This document shows positions 25,932-33,943 of a stretch of 64,000 bases of DNA, piece by piece. The notes under the pieces were generated by a model, which did no database searches, was not told the origin of the DNA, and worked only from the letters and a program-made list of their open reading frames with translations. The DNA lies in NCBI RefSeq assembly GCF_011761265.1, contig NZ_JAAOZB010000001.1, forward strand, positions 1,116,001 through 1,180,000, in the 5' to 3' direction. Source of the DNA: Microbacterium halimionae. GTDB lineage: Bacteria; Actinomycetota; Actinomycetes; Actinomycetales; Microbacteriaceae. The translations under genes and the position numbers were made by a program. Each line of letters opens with the position of its first letter. Within the stretch, counting starts at the first letter, position 1.

Positions 25932-27428
25932 GTGAGTTCGAAGGTGGAAAAGTCCTTCGATGGTGCGTCGGCGAGGACTACCCCGGCCCGGCAGAGCTGG
26001 CGCAAAGGATATGGCCGACGACTATTCATTACTGACCTTCTTGTGCTCGTATGGGTTGTATACGGTAGTCAGATTGCTTGGTTTGGCAACGGAAGCGCTC
26101 AAGTCGCCATGAGCTATGACATTCGTATCACTGCTCCGTCATATTGGGTTGCTTCTGCTGTATTGATCCTTCTCTGGATGCTTGCACTCGCCGCAAATGA
26201 CACTCGTAGCGACCGCATTTTCGGCTCCGGAAACGCTGAGTACGTGCGTGTGACGATGGCAAGCCTCAATCTTTTCGGAATCGTTGCGATCGTTGCATTC
26301 CTCGCCAAGATAGATATCGCACGTGGGTACCTCCTGATCGCGCTGCCCGCGGGCATTTTGATGCTTCTCGTCTCTCGTTGGTTGTGGCGCCAGTGGCTCG
26401 TGGCGAAGCGGCTCGGTGGGAATTACAGTGCGCGCGTACTTCTGGTCGGGTCAAGTGCTTCAGTGGCCGCGATCGCTCGCGAGCTTGGGCGCTCGCGTAG
26501 CTCGGGTTATGTCGTGGTTGGGGCGTGCATGCCTCGCGAGCAGCTCTCTTCGACGGTGCCGGGTACCGACATTCCTGTGCTTGGTTCGGTCGATGACGTG
26601 CGCGATGCGATGACTGCTGTGGGCGCTGACACCGTCGCCGTCACAAGCACCGATGATCTTCCGCCCAACAAGGTCAAGGAAATCTCGTGGGGGCTCGAGG
26701 CAGGCCGACAGCACCTCGTGATTGCGCCGAGCATGCTCGACATTGCTGGGCCGCGCATTCACACGCGACCAGTCGCAGGCCTTCCGCTCATCCATGTGGA
26801 GACGCCTCGCTTCTCGGCTGGTCAGCGGTTCTTGAAGCGTGCCGTCGATCTCGTAGCCAGCGTGCTCGGCGTGATTGTGCTGTCGCCTCTTCTGCTCGTG
26901 CTCACTGTGCTGGTGTCGGCGACGAGCATGGGCCCCGTGTTCTTCATGCAGACCCGCGTTGGATATCACGGCCGCGAGTTCAAGATGATCAAGTTCCGTT
27001 CGATGGTCGTCAACGCTGAGGAACTACTCGCTGACCTTCGAGCGAAGCAGCGTGATTCTGGCAACGAAGTGCTGTTCAAGATGAAAGACGATCCGCGCAT
27101 CACCGGGATCGGTCGATTCATGCGCAAGTACAGCCTTGATGAGTTGCCTCAACTGTTCAACGTAATTGGTGGGTCGATGTCGTTGGTTGGGCCGCGGCCG
27201 CCATTGCCAAGTGAGGTCGCGCTGTATGCGCAGCACGTACACCGTCGCTTTTTGGCGAAGCCAGGGATCACCGGGCTGTGGCAGGTGAGTGGGCGCTCGT
27301 CACTCTCGTGGGAAGAATCCGTGCGCCTTGACCTCTCGTACGTCGAGAACTGGAGCATGATGGGCGACCTCGTCATCATTGGGAAGACAGCTAAAGCTGC
27401 ACTCGCTCCCGGCGACACCGCGCACTGA
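25932..27428 (+). CDS. polyprenyl-phosphate sugar-1-phosphate transferase (priming enzyme, WbaP/CpsE type)
   Basis: A 498-residue protein with four to five N-terminal membrane helices (about residues 35-160), a nucleotide-binding-like middle region (VLLVGSSASVAAIAREL near 165) and a C-terminal bacterial sugar transferase domain from about 290, with the re-entrant helix DLVASVLGVIVLSPLLLVLT, KFRSMVVNAEE, DDPRITGIGRFMRKYSLDELPQLFNV and GPRPP. It starts repeat-unit synthesis by moving a sugar-1-phosphate from a UDP-sugar onto undecaprenyl phosphate. The start is a GTG at 25932. It is divergent from the Wzz/kinase gene. Confidence 0.93.
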   Translation: MSSKVEKSFDGASARTTPARQSWRKGYGRRLFITDLLVLVWVVYGSQIAWFGNGSAQVAMSYDIRITAPSYWVASAVLILLWMLALAANDTRSDRIFGSGNAEYVRVTMASLNLFGIVAIVAFLAKIDIARGYLLIALPAGILMLLVSRWLWRQWLVAKRLGGNYSARVLLVGSSASVAAIARELGRSRSSGYVVVGACMPREQLSSTVPGTDIPVLGSVDDVRDAMTAVGADTVAVTSTDDLPPNKVKEISWGLEAGRQHLVIAPSMLDIAGPRIHTRPVAGLPLIHVETPRFSAGQRFLKRAVDLVASVLGVIVLSPLLLVLTVLVSATSMGPVFFMQTRVGYHGREFKMIKFRSMVVNAEELLADLRAKQRDSGNEVLFKMKDDPRITGIGRFMRKYSLDELPQLFNVIGGSMSLVGPRPPLPSEVALYAQHVHRRFLAKPGITGLWQVSGRSSLSWEESVRLDLSYVENWSMMGDLVIIGKTAKAALAPGDTAH

Positions 27429-27522
27429 ACCAGTGCGAAGAGAGTGTCGCGCTGAGATTCACCTGACCGGGCGAGCCTGGCTGGAATGCTGAGTGAGCAG
27501 CAGAGGATTTCCCCCCGCTACT

Positions 27523-27535
27523 GATAATGGTTATC
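27523..27535. promoter_or_regulatory. Fur/Zur-type operator overlapping the promoter of the second FecCD importer
   Basis: GATAA-tgg-TTATC is a perfect inverted repeat. With flanks (27522-27536) it matches the Fur-family 7-1-7 pattern TGATAATNATTATCA at 13 of 14 fixed positions. It ends 8 bp before the GTG start at 27544, and its left half GATAAT could itself be the -10 hexamer, implying a nearly leaderless transcript blocked by repressor binding. Zur and Fur cannot be told apart from this alone. Confidence 0.6.
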
Positions 27536-27543
27536 GTTAGTGC

Positions 27544-28620
27544 GTGACATTTGCTCTCGACCGGCCTCGCGTTGTCGCCGATCGACTTCGCCGTGATCGG
27601 CGACAGGGTGCGTGGCGGATCGGGGGATTGGCGGCATCCGCTCTGGTCATTGCGTTAGTTGCGATGGGGATCGGGCCGGTCGCAATCGACCCTGCAACCG
27701 TCGTGAGCGTGTTGGCTCACCACCTCTTTGGAGCGCCGCTGCCAGTGGGCACCGATGACATTGCGCAGCAGATCGTATGGGGCACTCGTGCACCGCGCGT
27801 GGCGATGGCGGTCGTCGCCGGCGCGGGGCTCGCAATGGCGGGTGCCGTGCTGCAGTCACTCGTGCGCAACGACCTTGCCGATCCATATTTGATGGGCGTG
27901 AACGCGGGTGCCTCGACGGGCGTTGCGCTTGTCGTGCTGGTGATTGGCGGGGCCAGTGGCCTGTTGCTCTCGGGTGCAGCGTTGCTCGGCGCTGTTGCTG
28001 CCACCGCGCTTGTGGTGTTGATCGCCGGAACCGCTCGCACCCGTGGTCCGTTTCGACTCGTGCTTGCCGGACTCGCTGTGGGCTACGCGCTAAATGCGGC
28101 CACGAGCTTTTTGCTGTTCTGGTCAGATTCGCCCGAGGCCGCGCGCTCGGTGCTCTTCTGGTTGCTCGGGTCTATTGCGACAGTACAGCCCACCGTGCTG
28201 ATCGCTGCCGTTGTGACCGTCGCTGCGGCAGCGATCTTTTTCACCAGCCTTAGCCCGCGCATCGACGCCCTCGCCTCGGGCGACGACTCGGCGCTCGCAG
28301 CTGGGCTCGACCCGGAGAAGTGGCGATTCGGGTTGATGGCTGCGGCATCCGCTCTCGTGGGTGTCGTTGTTGCGGGAGTGGGCGGGGTCGGCTTTATCGG
28401 CCTTGTCGTGCCGCACCTCGCCCGCGCGATCGTTGGCGGTCGAAGCCGACTCGTGCTGCCCGCGAGCGCCGCACTCGGTGCCGGTCTGCTCGTACTTGCC
28501 GACACCGTGGCGCGAACAGCGCTGTCTCCGCAAGAGATTCCCGTGGGTGTTGTGACCGGCGTGATCGGCGCGCCCTTCTTGCTCTTTCTGCTCCGCCGCT
28601 CAGGCCGCGCTGGCGACTGA
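27544..28620 (+). CDS. FecCD-family ABC permease of a metal-chelate/cobalamin-type importer
   Basis: A 358-residue permease with about nine membrane helices: TRAPRVAMAVVAGAGLAMAGAVLQ, NDLADPYLMGVNAGAS and GGVGFIGLVVPHLAR are the usual FecCD blocks. Only one permease gene is present here, so a homodimer is likely, as with BtuC, in contrast to the paired permeases at 5542-7667. The start is a GTG at 27544 only 8 bp behind a Fur/Zur-like palindrome, with no ribosome-binding site, so leaderless translation is possible. The binding protein gene follows after 37 bp. Confidence 0.87.
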   Translation: MTFALDRPRVVADRLRRDRRQGAWRIGGLAASALVIALVAMGIGPVAIDPATVVSVLAHHLFGAPLPVGTDDIAQQIVWGTRAPRVAMAVVAGAGLAMAGAVLQSLVRNDLADPYLMGVNAGASTGVALVVLVIGGASGLLLSGAALLGAVAATALVVLIAGTARTRGPFRLVLAGLAVGYALNAATSFLLFWSDSPEAARSVLFWLLGSIATVQPTVLIAAVVTVAAAAIFFTSLSPRIDALASGDDSALAAGLDPEKWRFGLMAAASALVGVVVAGVGGVGFIGLVVPHLARAIVGGRSRLVLPASAALGAGLLVLADTVARTALSPQEIPVGVVTGVIGAPFLLFLLRRSGRAGD

Positions 28621-28657
28621 ACTTTTTCACCCTGTTTCACCTGAAAGGAAACACCAC

Positions 28658-29650
28658 ATGATGACCCCTGCCCGCCCCTGGGCCGCTCTGGCTCTCGCGA
28701 CCGGCGCTGTGCTTATGCTCGCCGGATGCTCCACAGTGGCTGATGCCTCTGGTTCAACCTCGGCTTCTGCTGCTATCACTCTCGACAACTGCGGGTCGGA
28801 GGTGACGCTCGATGGGCCCGCGAAACGCATAGTGCTCGTGAACAATGACGCGCTCGCCGACATCGAAGCGCTCGATGCGATTGATCGCGTGGTCGCTGTC
28901 ACTTCAACGCCGCAAGAAGGCCTCTACGGCGACACCACCTATTCGGCGCTTCAGAACCTCGATGTGCTCTCGACCGAGAAGAACGCCACCGGCGGCTCGG
29001 TCGTGTCGCAAGAAGCCATCATCGGTGCAGACCCAGACCTGGTGATCGCACCCGAAAACGCCGTCGACCGCGATGCGCTCGCCGCCGCCGGCATCGCCCT
29101 GTACACGCCGACGGCATACTGCTCAGACCCGCCGCCGGAGCTTCTCGAAACTGCCACGTTTGACCGCGTGTGGAACGAGATCACTACCTACGGTGAGCTG
29201 CTGGGCGAACAAGATCAGGCGGCCGACGTGATCGCCGGGGCGAAAGCCGACCTCGCATCGGTGCCATCATCGTCAGTCGGTACGGCGGCTGCGCTCTACG
29301 TCTCGTCGGGCGGAACAGTGCTCTCGCCCTACGGCGGGCCCAGCATGGTGACCCCGGTGTTTGCTGCGGCCGGCCTTGAGAATGTCTACGCCGACCAAGA
29401 CGAGCGCGTCTTCGACGTGAACATCGAAGACATCATTTCGCGAGACCCCGAAACGATCGTGCTGCTCTCATCGGCTGCCGACCCCAACGAGACGAAGGAT
29501 GCCTTTCTCTCATCTCCCGGCGTCGACTCGCTCTCGGCAGTGAAGAACGATCGCGTGATCGTGCTGGCGTTTCCCTACACCGACCCGCCCAGCATCCTGT
29601 CGACTCGCGGGCCCGCAGTGCTCGCTGACGCGCTAGCCGACCTGTCGTGA
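28658..29650 (+). CDS. ABC substrate-binding lipoprotein, FecB/BtuF type (metal chelate)
   Basis: A 330-residue protein with a signal peptide and lipobox LAGC (cysteine at about residue 24), followed by a PF01497-type fold: CGSEVTLDGPAKRIVLVNNDALADI, EAIIGADPDLVIAP and the C-terminal lobe. It would present a metal chelate to the permease upstream. TGAAAGGAAACACC precedes the ATG. It overlaps the ATPase gene start by 4 bp. The substrate is open: the Fur/Zur box favours iron or zinc chelates, while cobalamin or the related proposed F420-0 transporters are alternatives by family. Confidence 0.85.
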   Translation: MMTPARPWAALALATGAVLMLAGCSTVADASGSTSASAAITLDNCGSEVTLDGPAKRIVLVNNDALADIEALDAIDRVVAVTSTPQEGLYGDTTYSALQNLDVLSTEKNATGGSVVSQEAIIGADPDLVIAPENAVDRDALAAAGIALYTPTAYCSDPPPELLETATFDRVWNEITTYGELLGEQDQAADVIAGAKADLASVPSSSVGTAAALYVSSGGTVLSPYGGPSMVTPVFAAAGLENVYADQDERVFDVNIEDIISRDPETIVLLSSAADPNETKDAFLSSPGVDSLSAVKNDRVIVLAFPYTDPPSILSTRGPAVLADALADLS

Positions 29651-30438
29651 TTACGGCAGACGGCGTGGCGGTACGGTTCGGTCGCCGCGAGGTGCTGAGC
29701 GGTATCGACCTCGCCGTCTGCCCCGGCACAGTGACCGGAATTGTGGGACCGAACGGCAGCGGCAAATCAACCCTGCTGCGAGCCATGCTCGGGGCCGTGC
29801 CAGTGAGCGCTGGCCGGGTGCTGCTAGACGGTCGTGATCTGCGGCGAGTGCCCCGGCGCTCGATCGCGCAACGAGTGGCGTTTGTGGGGCAGAACGTGGG
29901 CGGTGACCCCGCACTGCGAGTGGCCGACGAAGTGGCGCTCGCCGGGATTGCGCGCGGGCGCGGCGGCGCCTCGTTTGACCTCGACGTGGCGCGAGCGCTC
30001 GATGCCGTGGGTCTTGGTGATCGCGCGCACTCGGCGCTCGGAACCCTGTCTGGCGGCGAACGCCAGCGGGTGTCGATCGCCCGCGCGATCGCGCAAAACG
30101 CCGAGGTCGTGCTGCTGGATGAGCCGACCAATCACCTCGACGTGCGCCACCGGCTCGAGCTCGCCGCAATGCTGCGAGGCATCGCCCCCACGGTGGTGAT
30201 CGTGCTGCACGACCTCGACCTGGCAGCCCACGTGTGCGACCACGTCGTTGTGCTCAACGAGGGGCGAGTGGCGGCGGCGGGCAGCGCCGACAAGGTGCTT
30301 GTGCCCGCGGTGCTCGACGAGGTCTACGGCGTGGAGGTGGTCGCCACGCAGGGCGGCGGCGGCGTGCGGTCGCTGACGTTTCGGCTGCCCGCCGATGTTG
30401 TTGATGGATATATGAAAAGAAGGAACTTAGATGAGTGA
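29647..30438 (+). CDS. ABC ATP-binding protein of the second FecCD-type importer
   Basis: A 263-residue ATPase with Walker A GPNGSGKST near residue 34, signature LSGGERQR near 136, Walker B VLLDEPTNHLD near 158 and the switch histidine in VLHDLD near 190. The start overlaps the binding-protein stop (GTGA), and the stop overlaps the methyltransferase gene by 8 bp, so the four genes 27544-31225 are one translationally coupled operon. It energises the single FecCD permease of this set. Confidence 0.92.
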   Translation: MITADGVAVRFGRREVLSGIDLAVCPGTVTGIVGPNGSGKSTLLRAMLGAVPVSAGRVLLDGRDLRRVPRRSIAQRVAFVGQNVGGDPALRVADEVALAGIARGRGGASFDLDVARALDAVGLGDRAHSALGTLSGGERQRVSIARAIAQNAEVVLLDEPTNHLDVRHRLELAAMLRGIAPTVVIVLHDLDLAAHVCDHVVVLNEGRVAAAGSADKVLVPAVLDEVYGVEVVATQGGGGVRSLTFRLPADVVDGYMKRRNLDE

Positions 30439-31225
30439 GAACACAATGCTGGATCGGGCTTTGGTTGCGCGCGAGCTGATCGCGCGCTGGGATGCGCAGC
30501 AGACCGGGTACATTCGTCGGCGCGCTGAGCGCTTTGACACGATCGGGCGGACTGTCGCCCACGTGTGCACCGGGGTGGCCGAGCCGCGCGTGCTGGATCT
30601 TGCGGGCGGGGCCGGGTCTCTCGGGGCAGCGGTGCTCGAACATGTGCCGACGGCACATGTGGTGGTCGCAGACAAAGACCCCGCCCTGTTGGCGCTCGCG
30701 CGCGATGCATGGGCGGGAGACGCCCGCGTTGAGGTGGCACAGATCGACCTCGACTCGGATGCGTGGGTGCGGCATCCGGCGATTGTTGCGGGTGAGTTCG
30801 ACGCTGTCGTGAGCTCGACGGCACTGCATTGGCTGAGCCCTGATGCGCTGGTGCGCGTGTACTTCGCGCTCTCGGCGCTCGTGCGACCGGGCGGAATCGT
30901 GCTGAACGGCGATCACCTCAGCTACGACGCCGTGAGCGAGCCGGCCATGCGCGCCCTTGCGCTGAGCGACGACGCCGAGATGCAGCGCGACACGTTCGGC
31001 GCGGGCGTCGACACGTGGGACGAATGGTGGGATGCCGTGGCGGCATCGGGCGCGTACGGCACCGAGCTTGCCGCGCGCGACGAAGTGTGGGGGAGTGAGC
31101 TGCACGAACCGCCACTCAAAGTGACGCTGGGCTTTCACCTGGAGACGCTGCGAAGTGCCGGCTTTGCGCAGGCAGGCACCGTGTGGCAATACCTTGACGA
31201 CCATGTCTTGTACGGGATGCGGTAG
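30431..31225 (+). CDS. class I SAM-dependent methyltransferase, coupled to the importer operon
   Basis: A 264-residue protein with the class I SAM-binding motif VLDLAGGAGSLGAAVLE near residue 56, the acidic ADKDP after strand two and FDAVVSSTALHWL as motif IV. It resembles the small-molecule methyltransferases of the trans-aconitate/ubiquinone type. It starts inside the ATPase gene (8-bp overlap, preceded by AAGAAGGAAC), so it is expected to be made with the importer. It might process the imported chelator or help release the metal; no direct evidence defines its substrate. Confidence 0.82.
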   Translation: MSENTMLDRALVARELIARWDAQQTGYIRRRAERFDTIGRTVAHVCTGVAEPRVLDLAGGAGSLGAAVLEHVPTAHVVVADKDPALLALARDAWAGDARVEVAQIDLDSDAWVRHPAIVAGEFDAVVSSTALHWLSPDALVRVYFALSALVRPGGIVLNGDHLSYDAVSEPAMRALALSDDAEMQRDTFGAGVDTWDEWWDAVAASGAYGTELAARDEVWGSELHEPPLKVTLGFHLETLRSAGFAQAGTVWQYLDDHVLYGMR

Positions 31226-31271
31226 CCCGGAATTCCGGCGCAAAACTCAGGAAATTTTGAGCTTTTGGCGC

Positions 31272-31298
31272 TTAGCACTCTATGGGTGAGAGTGCTAA
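31272..31298. promoter_or_regulatory. CIRCE element (HrcA operator)
   Basis: TTAGCACTC-N9-GAGTGCTAA is a perfect match to the CIRCE consensus, 61 bp before the Hsp20 start. A plausible -35/-10 pair (TTGAGC at 31257, CTATGG at 31280) would be overlapped by it. Confidence 0.95.
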
Positions 31299-31308
31299 AT
31301 TATTCGTA

Positions 31309-31329
31309 CTTGAGTGATAAGCACTCAAG
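31309..31329. promoter_or_regulatory. HAIR element (HspR operator)
   Basis: CTTGAGT-N7-ACTCAAG is a perfect match to the HspR-associated inverted repeat, located between the CIRCE element and the Hsp20 start codon. Dual control by HrcA and HspR is implied. Confidence 0.93.
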
Positions 31330-31358
31330 TCTTCGATTCGGAAGGAGATTGATTCATT

Positions 31359-31793
31359 ATGGCTATGTCTTTTGATCCTTTCAGCGAGCTGGACCGCCTC
31401 ACGTCTGGCCTGCTTCAGGCACGTTCCGGACCCCGAGTGATGCCAGTGGATCTCTACCGAGACCAGGACCGCTACGTGCTGAACGCGGATCTACCGGGCG
31501 TCGACCCGGGCTCGGTCGATGTTGACGTTGACGGTCAGCTGCTCACGATTCGCGCGCAGCGTACGGCCGGCTCAGCCGACGGCGCCAAATGGCTCGCACA
31601 GGAGCGACCCGCTGGCAGCTACCTGCGTCAGTTCAGCATTGGCGAGGGCGTCGACACCGCTGGCATCTCAGCGTCGTACGACAACGGGGTGCTCAGCGTG
31701 ATCATTCCGGTGAGCGAGAAAGCAAAGCCGCGAAAGATCGCTGTGCACTCGCAGAACACCGGGGCTGAGAAGCAGAAAACCATCGCAAGTTAG
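31359..31793 (+). CDS. Hsp20-family small heat shock protein
   Basis: A 144-residue alpha-crystallin-domain chaperone. The domain runs from about residue 28 (MPVDLYRDQDRYVLNADLPGVDPGSVDVDVDGQLLTIRAQR) to ISASYDNGVLSVIIPVSEKAKPRKI near 128, with the G-V-L signature. It binds unfolding proteins in the cytosol as an oligomer without ATP. A strong GGAAGGAG site precedes the ATG. It is monocistronic between a perfect CIRCE/HAIR pair and a strong terminator, so it is expected to be tightly heat-inducible. Confidence 0.95.
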   Translation: MAMSFDPFSELDRLTSGLLQARSGPRVMPVDLYRDQDRYVLNADLPGVDPGSVDVDVDGQLLTIRAQRTAGSADGAKWLAQERPAGSYLRQFSIGEGVDTAGISASYDNGVLSVIIPVSEKAKPRKIAVHSQNTGAEKQKTIAS

Positions 31794-31808
31794 CGCAGTG
31801 CTCATCCC

Positions 31809-31853
31809 GCGTGGGGTGGGGCCCGTTTGTCGGGCTCCACCCCACGCTTTTTT
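31809..31853 (+). terminator. Rho-independent terminator of the hsp20 gene
   Basis: A 17-bp stem (GCGTGGGGTGGGGCCCG with its complement, one G-T wobble) closes a 5-base loop and is followed by six T residues, 16 bp after the stop codon. Confidence 0.93.
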
Positions 31854-31919
31854 GTCGCTGCGGCCCCGCGTGCCTGTCCGGTAACCGCGGCGAAACGGCA
31901 ACCGCGTAGCGTGCGGTGA

Positions 31920-33260
31920 ATGAGCGAAGAGCTGGGCATCCGTAGGGGTTTCGACACCGTCATTGCCGACGCGACGATCGTGACGATGAACCCGGCGCGC
32001 GATGTCGTGTCGGGGTGGGTCGGGATTTCGGACGGGCTCATCGCAGCGGTTGATTCTGGGCCTGTGCCCGATGGCGTGCACGCGGAACAGTGGGTGTCGG
32101 CCGGCGGGGGGATCGTGCATCCGGGGTATGTGAGCGTGCACCAACACACAGCGGACACCCTCGCGCGCGGCGAGGCAGGCGAAGCCCGGGAGTTCTTCGA
32201 CTGGCTGTTTGGTGTGTACTACGAGAGCGTGCTCGGGCTGTCGAACGACGATGTTCGAACGGCCGCGACCCTTGCCGCGGGCGACCTGCAGCGGGCCGGA
32301 ATCACGACGGTTCTCGACTGCTGGGGCGTGGGAGATGCCGGGTCGCCGCGTTCGCGCGCGGCGCTCGAGACCACGATTGCGGTCGCCGAAGCGAGCGGGT
32401 TGCGGTGGATTGTCGCGCCGATGGTGTCGGATTCCATGCCCTCGGCGTGGGGCCCGGTTCTCGACTCTGCGGCCGCATCGTCGCGGGTGGGGTTCGCGGC
32501 CGAGCGGCTCTATGGGGCAACCGCCGACGTGCTCGAATTCGCCGAGTGGGCTTCGTCGCTGTCGACCTCACGGGTACCGGTGTGGACGAGCGTCGAACTG
32601 CCCGAAATGGCAAGCGACGAGCTGTTGCGCGGGCTCGCTGCGGTGGCCACTGATGCAGGCCAAGGGTTCACCACGCACTTGTGCGCGTCAGTGCCGGGAG
32701 CTGCCGGAATCGACGGTGAACGAGCGGTCGCGCGCCTCGAACGGCTCGCGGTTTATGAGGGGCGCATGGTCGGAGCACACCTGACCTTTACTGACTCGGC
32801 GGAGCGTGATGCGCTCGCCGCCGGGGGAGTCGGGGCCGCACACTGCGCTGCATCGACGATGTTCGGCGGCGGCTCGCACAGTGCCCTCGGGGAGCTGCGT
32901 GCTTCTGGCGTGACCGTCGGCCTCGGGCTCGACAACGCCTCGCTCAACACGACGACCGACATGGTCGGCGAGATGCGACACGTGCTCGCGTTCGACCGGT
33001 CAGCGGGCAGTGGCCCATCACGCCTCACGGCAGCGGATGCCTTGGCCCTCGCCACCATCGACGGTGCACGCGTGCTCGGGCTCGAAGACAGCATCGGCTC
33101 GATCGAAGTCGGCAAAGACGCCGACCTCGTGCTCGTCGACACGTCTGGCCCGTGGTGGCGGCCCGACGTCGACGCGGCAACCGGGATTGTGTTGCGGTCG
33201 CGGGCAGACGACATCCGTATGGTCTTCGCGCGTGGCGCGGTCGTGCACTCGCGGGGTTAG
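31920..33260 (+). CDS. metal-dependent amidohydrolase (TrzA/SsnA-type deaminase family)
   Basis: A 446-residue protein of the chlorohydrolase/deaminase branch of the amidohydrolase superfamily. The metal-binding HxH is in GYVSVHQHTADT near residue 67, a third histidine in FTTHLCAS near 262, the substrate histidine in GAHLTFTD, and the aspartate in GLGLDNASLNTTTDM near 340; the C terminus has SIEVGKDADLVLVD of the small beta domain. Members hydrolyse C-N bonds in guanine-, cytosine- or triazine-like rings. The specific substrate is unknown. It follows the hsp20 terminator and is convergent with the next gene, 1 bp apart. Confidence 0.85.
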   Translation: MSEELGIRRGFDTVIADATIVTMNPARDVVSGWVGISDGLIAAVDSGPVPDGVHAEQWVSAGGGIVHPGYVSVHQHTADTLARGEAGEAREFFDWLFGVYYESVLGLSNDDVRTAATLAAGDLQRAGITTVLDCWGVGDAGSPRSRAALETTIAVAEASGLRWIVAPMVSDSMPSAWGPVLDSAAASSRVGFAAERLYGATADVLEFAEWASSLSTSRVPVWTSVELPEMASDELLRGLAAVATDAGQGFTTHLCASVPGAAGIDGERAVARLERLAVYEGRMVGAHLTFTDSAERDALAAGGVGAAHCAASTMFGGGSHSALGELRASGVTVGLGLDNASLNTTTDMVGEMRHVLAFDRSAGSGPSRLTAADALALATIDGARVLGLEDSIGSIEVGKDADLVLVDTSGPWWRPDVDAATGIVLRSRADDIRMVFARGAVVHSRG

Positions 33261-33261
33261 C

Positions 33262-33933
33262 TCAGCTGGCACGCCTCTTGGTTGCAGAAGGCAACAGCGC
33301 GGCGGCTGCGACGAAGAAGCAGAGTGCGCCGATGAAGGTCGAGTTGCCCGCAAGCGTGGCGTTTCGCACGCCGCCCGTTGACGTCACGATCGCAGCGACA
33401 GCCGAGATGCCGAAGGCCACTGACCCGCCCAGGTTGAGGAGAGTGCTCCACCATGCGGTGTCACGCGGAGCCCACAGCTCGCGCTCGCGCACCAGCGGCA
33501 CCAGGGCCAGCACACTGCTGATGAGGAAGGCCAGGGAGCCCGCGGCATCCGGAGCCCACACGTAGTCGCGCTCGGCGGTGATAGTTGAAGCTTGGAGCGC
33601 AGCGCCCGTGCTGACGTTGAACAACACAGTGCCGATGAGCTGCACTGCGGCCGACAACCACATCGCGCGCACAACGATGCCGGGGGCAGTCGGGTGCTCG
33701 TCTTGTGCTGCATGGCTCGGAGAACCGGTGAGAAGAAACTGCATGCCGGCGGCAGCAGTGAAAAAGATCGCGCCGACAAAGAACGACCAGTTGGCGAGGG
33801 CCGATGACATCCAGGCGGCGAAAAACGGTGCGGAGCCGAAAGCGAAAAATGCCGAGCCGATCATGAACGACCAGCTCTGAGTGCGCAGCGACGGACGAAC
33901 CGTAATTCTGCTGCCGGTATGAATCGTGCTCAC
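33262..33933 (-). CDS. multi-pass membrane protein, possibly YrhK-like
   Basis: A 223-residue protein with about six membrane helices arranged in two halves (residues 20-70 and 85-200), each with GSAFFAFGSAPFF- or GGSVAFGISAVAAI-like glycine-rich helix starts. This is reminiscent of YrhK-domain proteins, but the assignment is tentative and no function is known. There is a short polar N terminus and a basic C terminus (SATKRRAS). It is transcribed in the same direction as, and 10 bp after, the secreted protein gene upstream, so they may share a transcript. Confidence 0.65.
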   Translation of the reverse strand: MSTIHTGSRITVRPSLRTQSWSFMIGSAFFAFGSAPFFAAWMSSALANWSFFVGAIFFTAAAGMQFLLTGSPSHAAQDEHPTAPGIVVRAMWLSAAVQLIGTVLFNVSTGAALQASTITAERDYVWAPDAAGSLAFLISSVLALVPLVRERELWAPRDTAWWSTLLNLGGSVAFGISAVAAIVTSTGGVRNATLAGNSTFIGALCFFVAAAALLPSATKRRAS

Positions 33934-33943
33934 GGGTGCGCCT

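Noticed and set aside
27544..31225. Calling the second FecCD-type operon an F420-0 or cobalamin transporter.
   Set aside because: The folds allow it, but no F420 or corrinoid genes are nearby and the Fur/Zur-like palindrome favours a metal chelate; left as an alternative.
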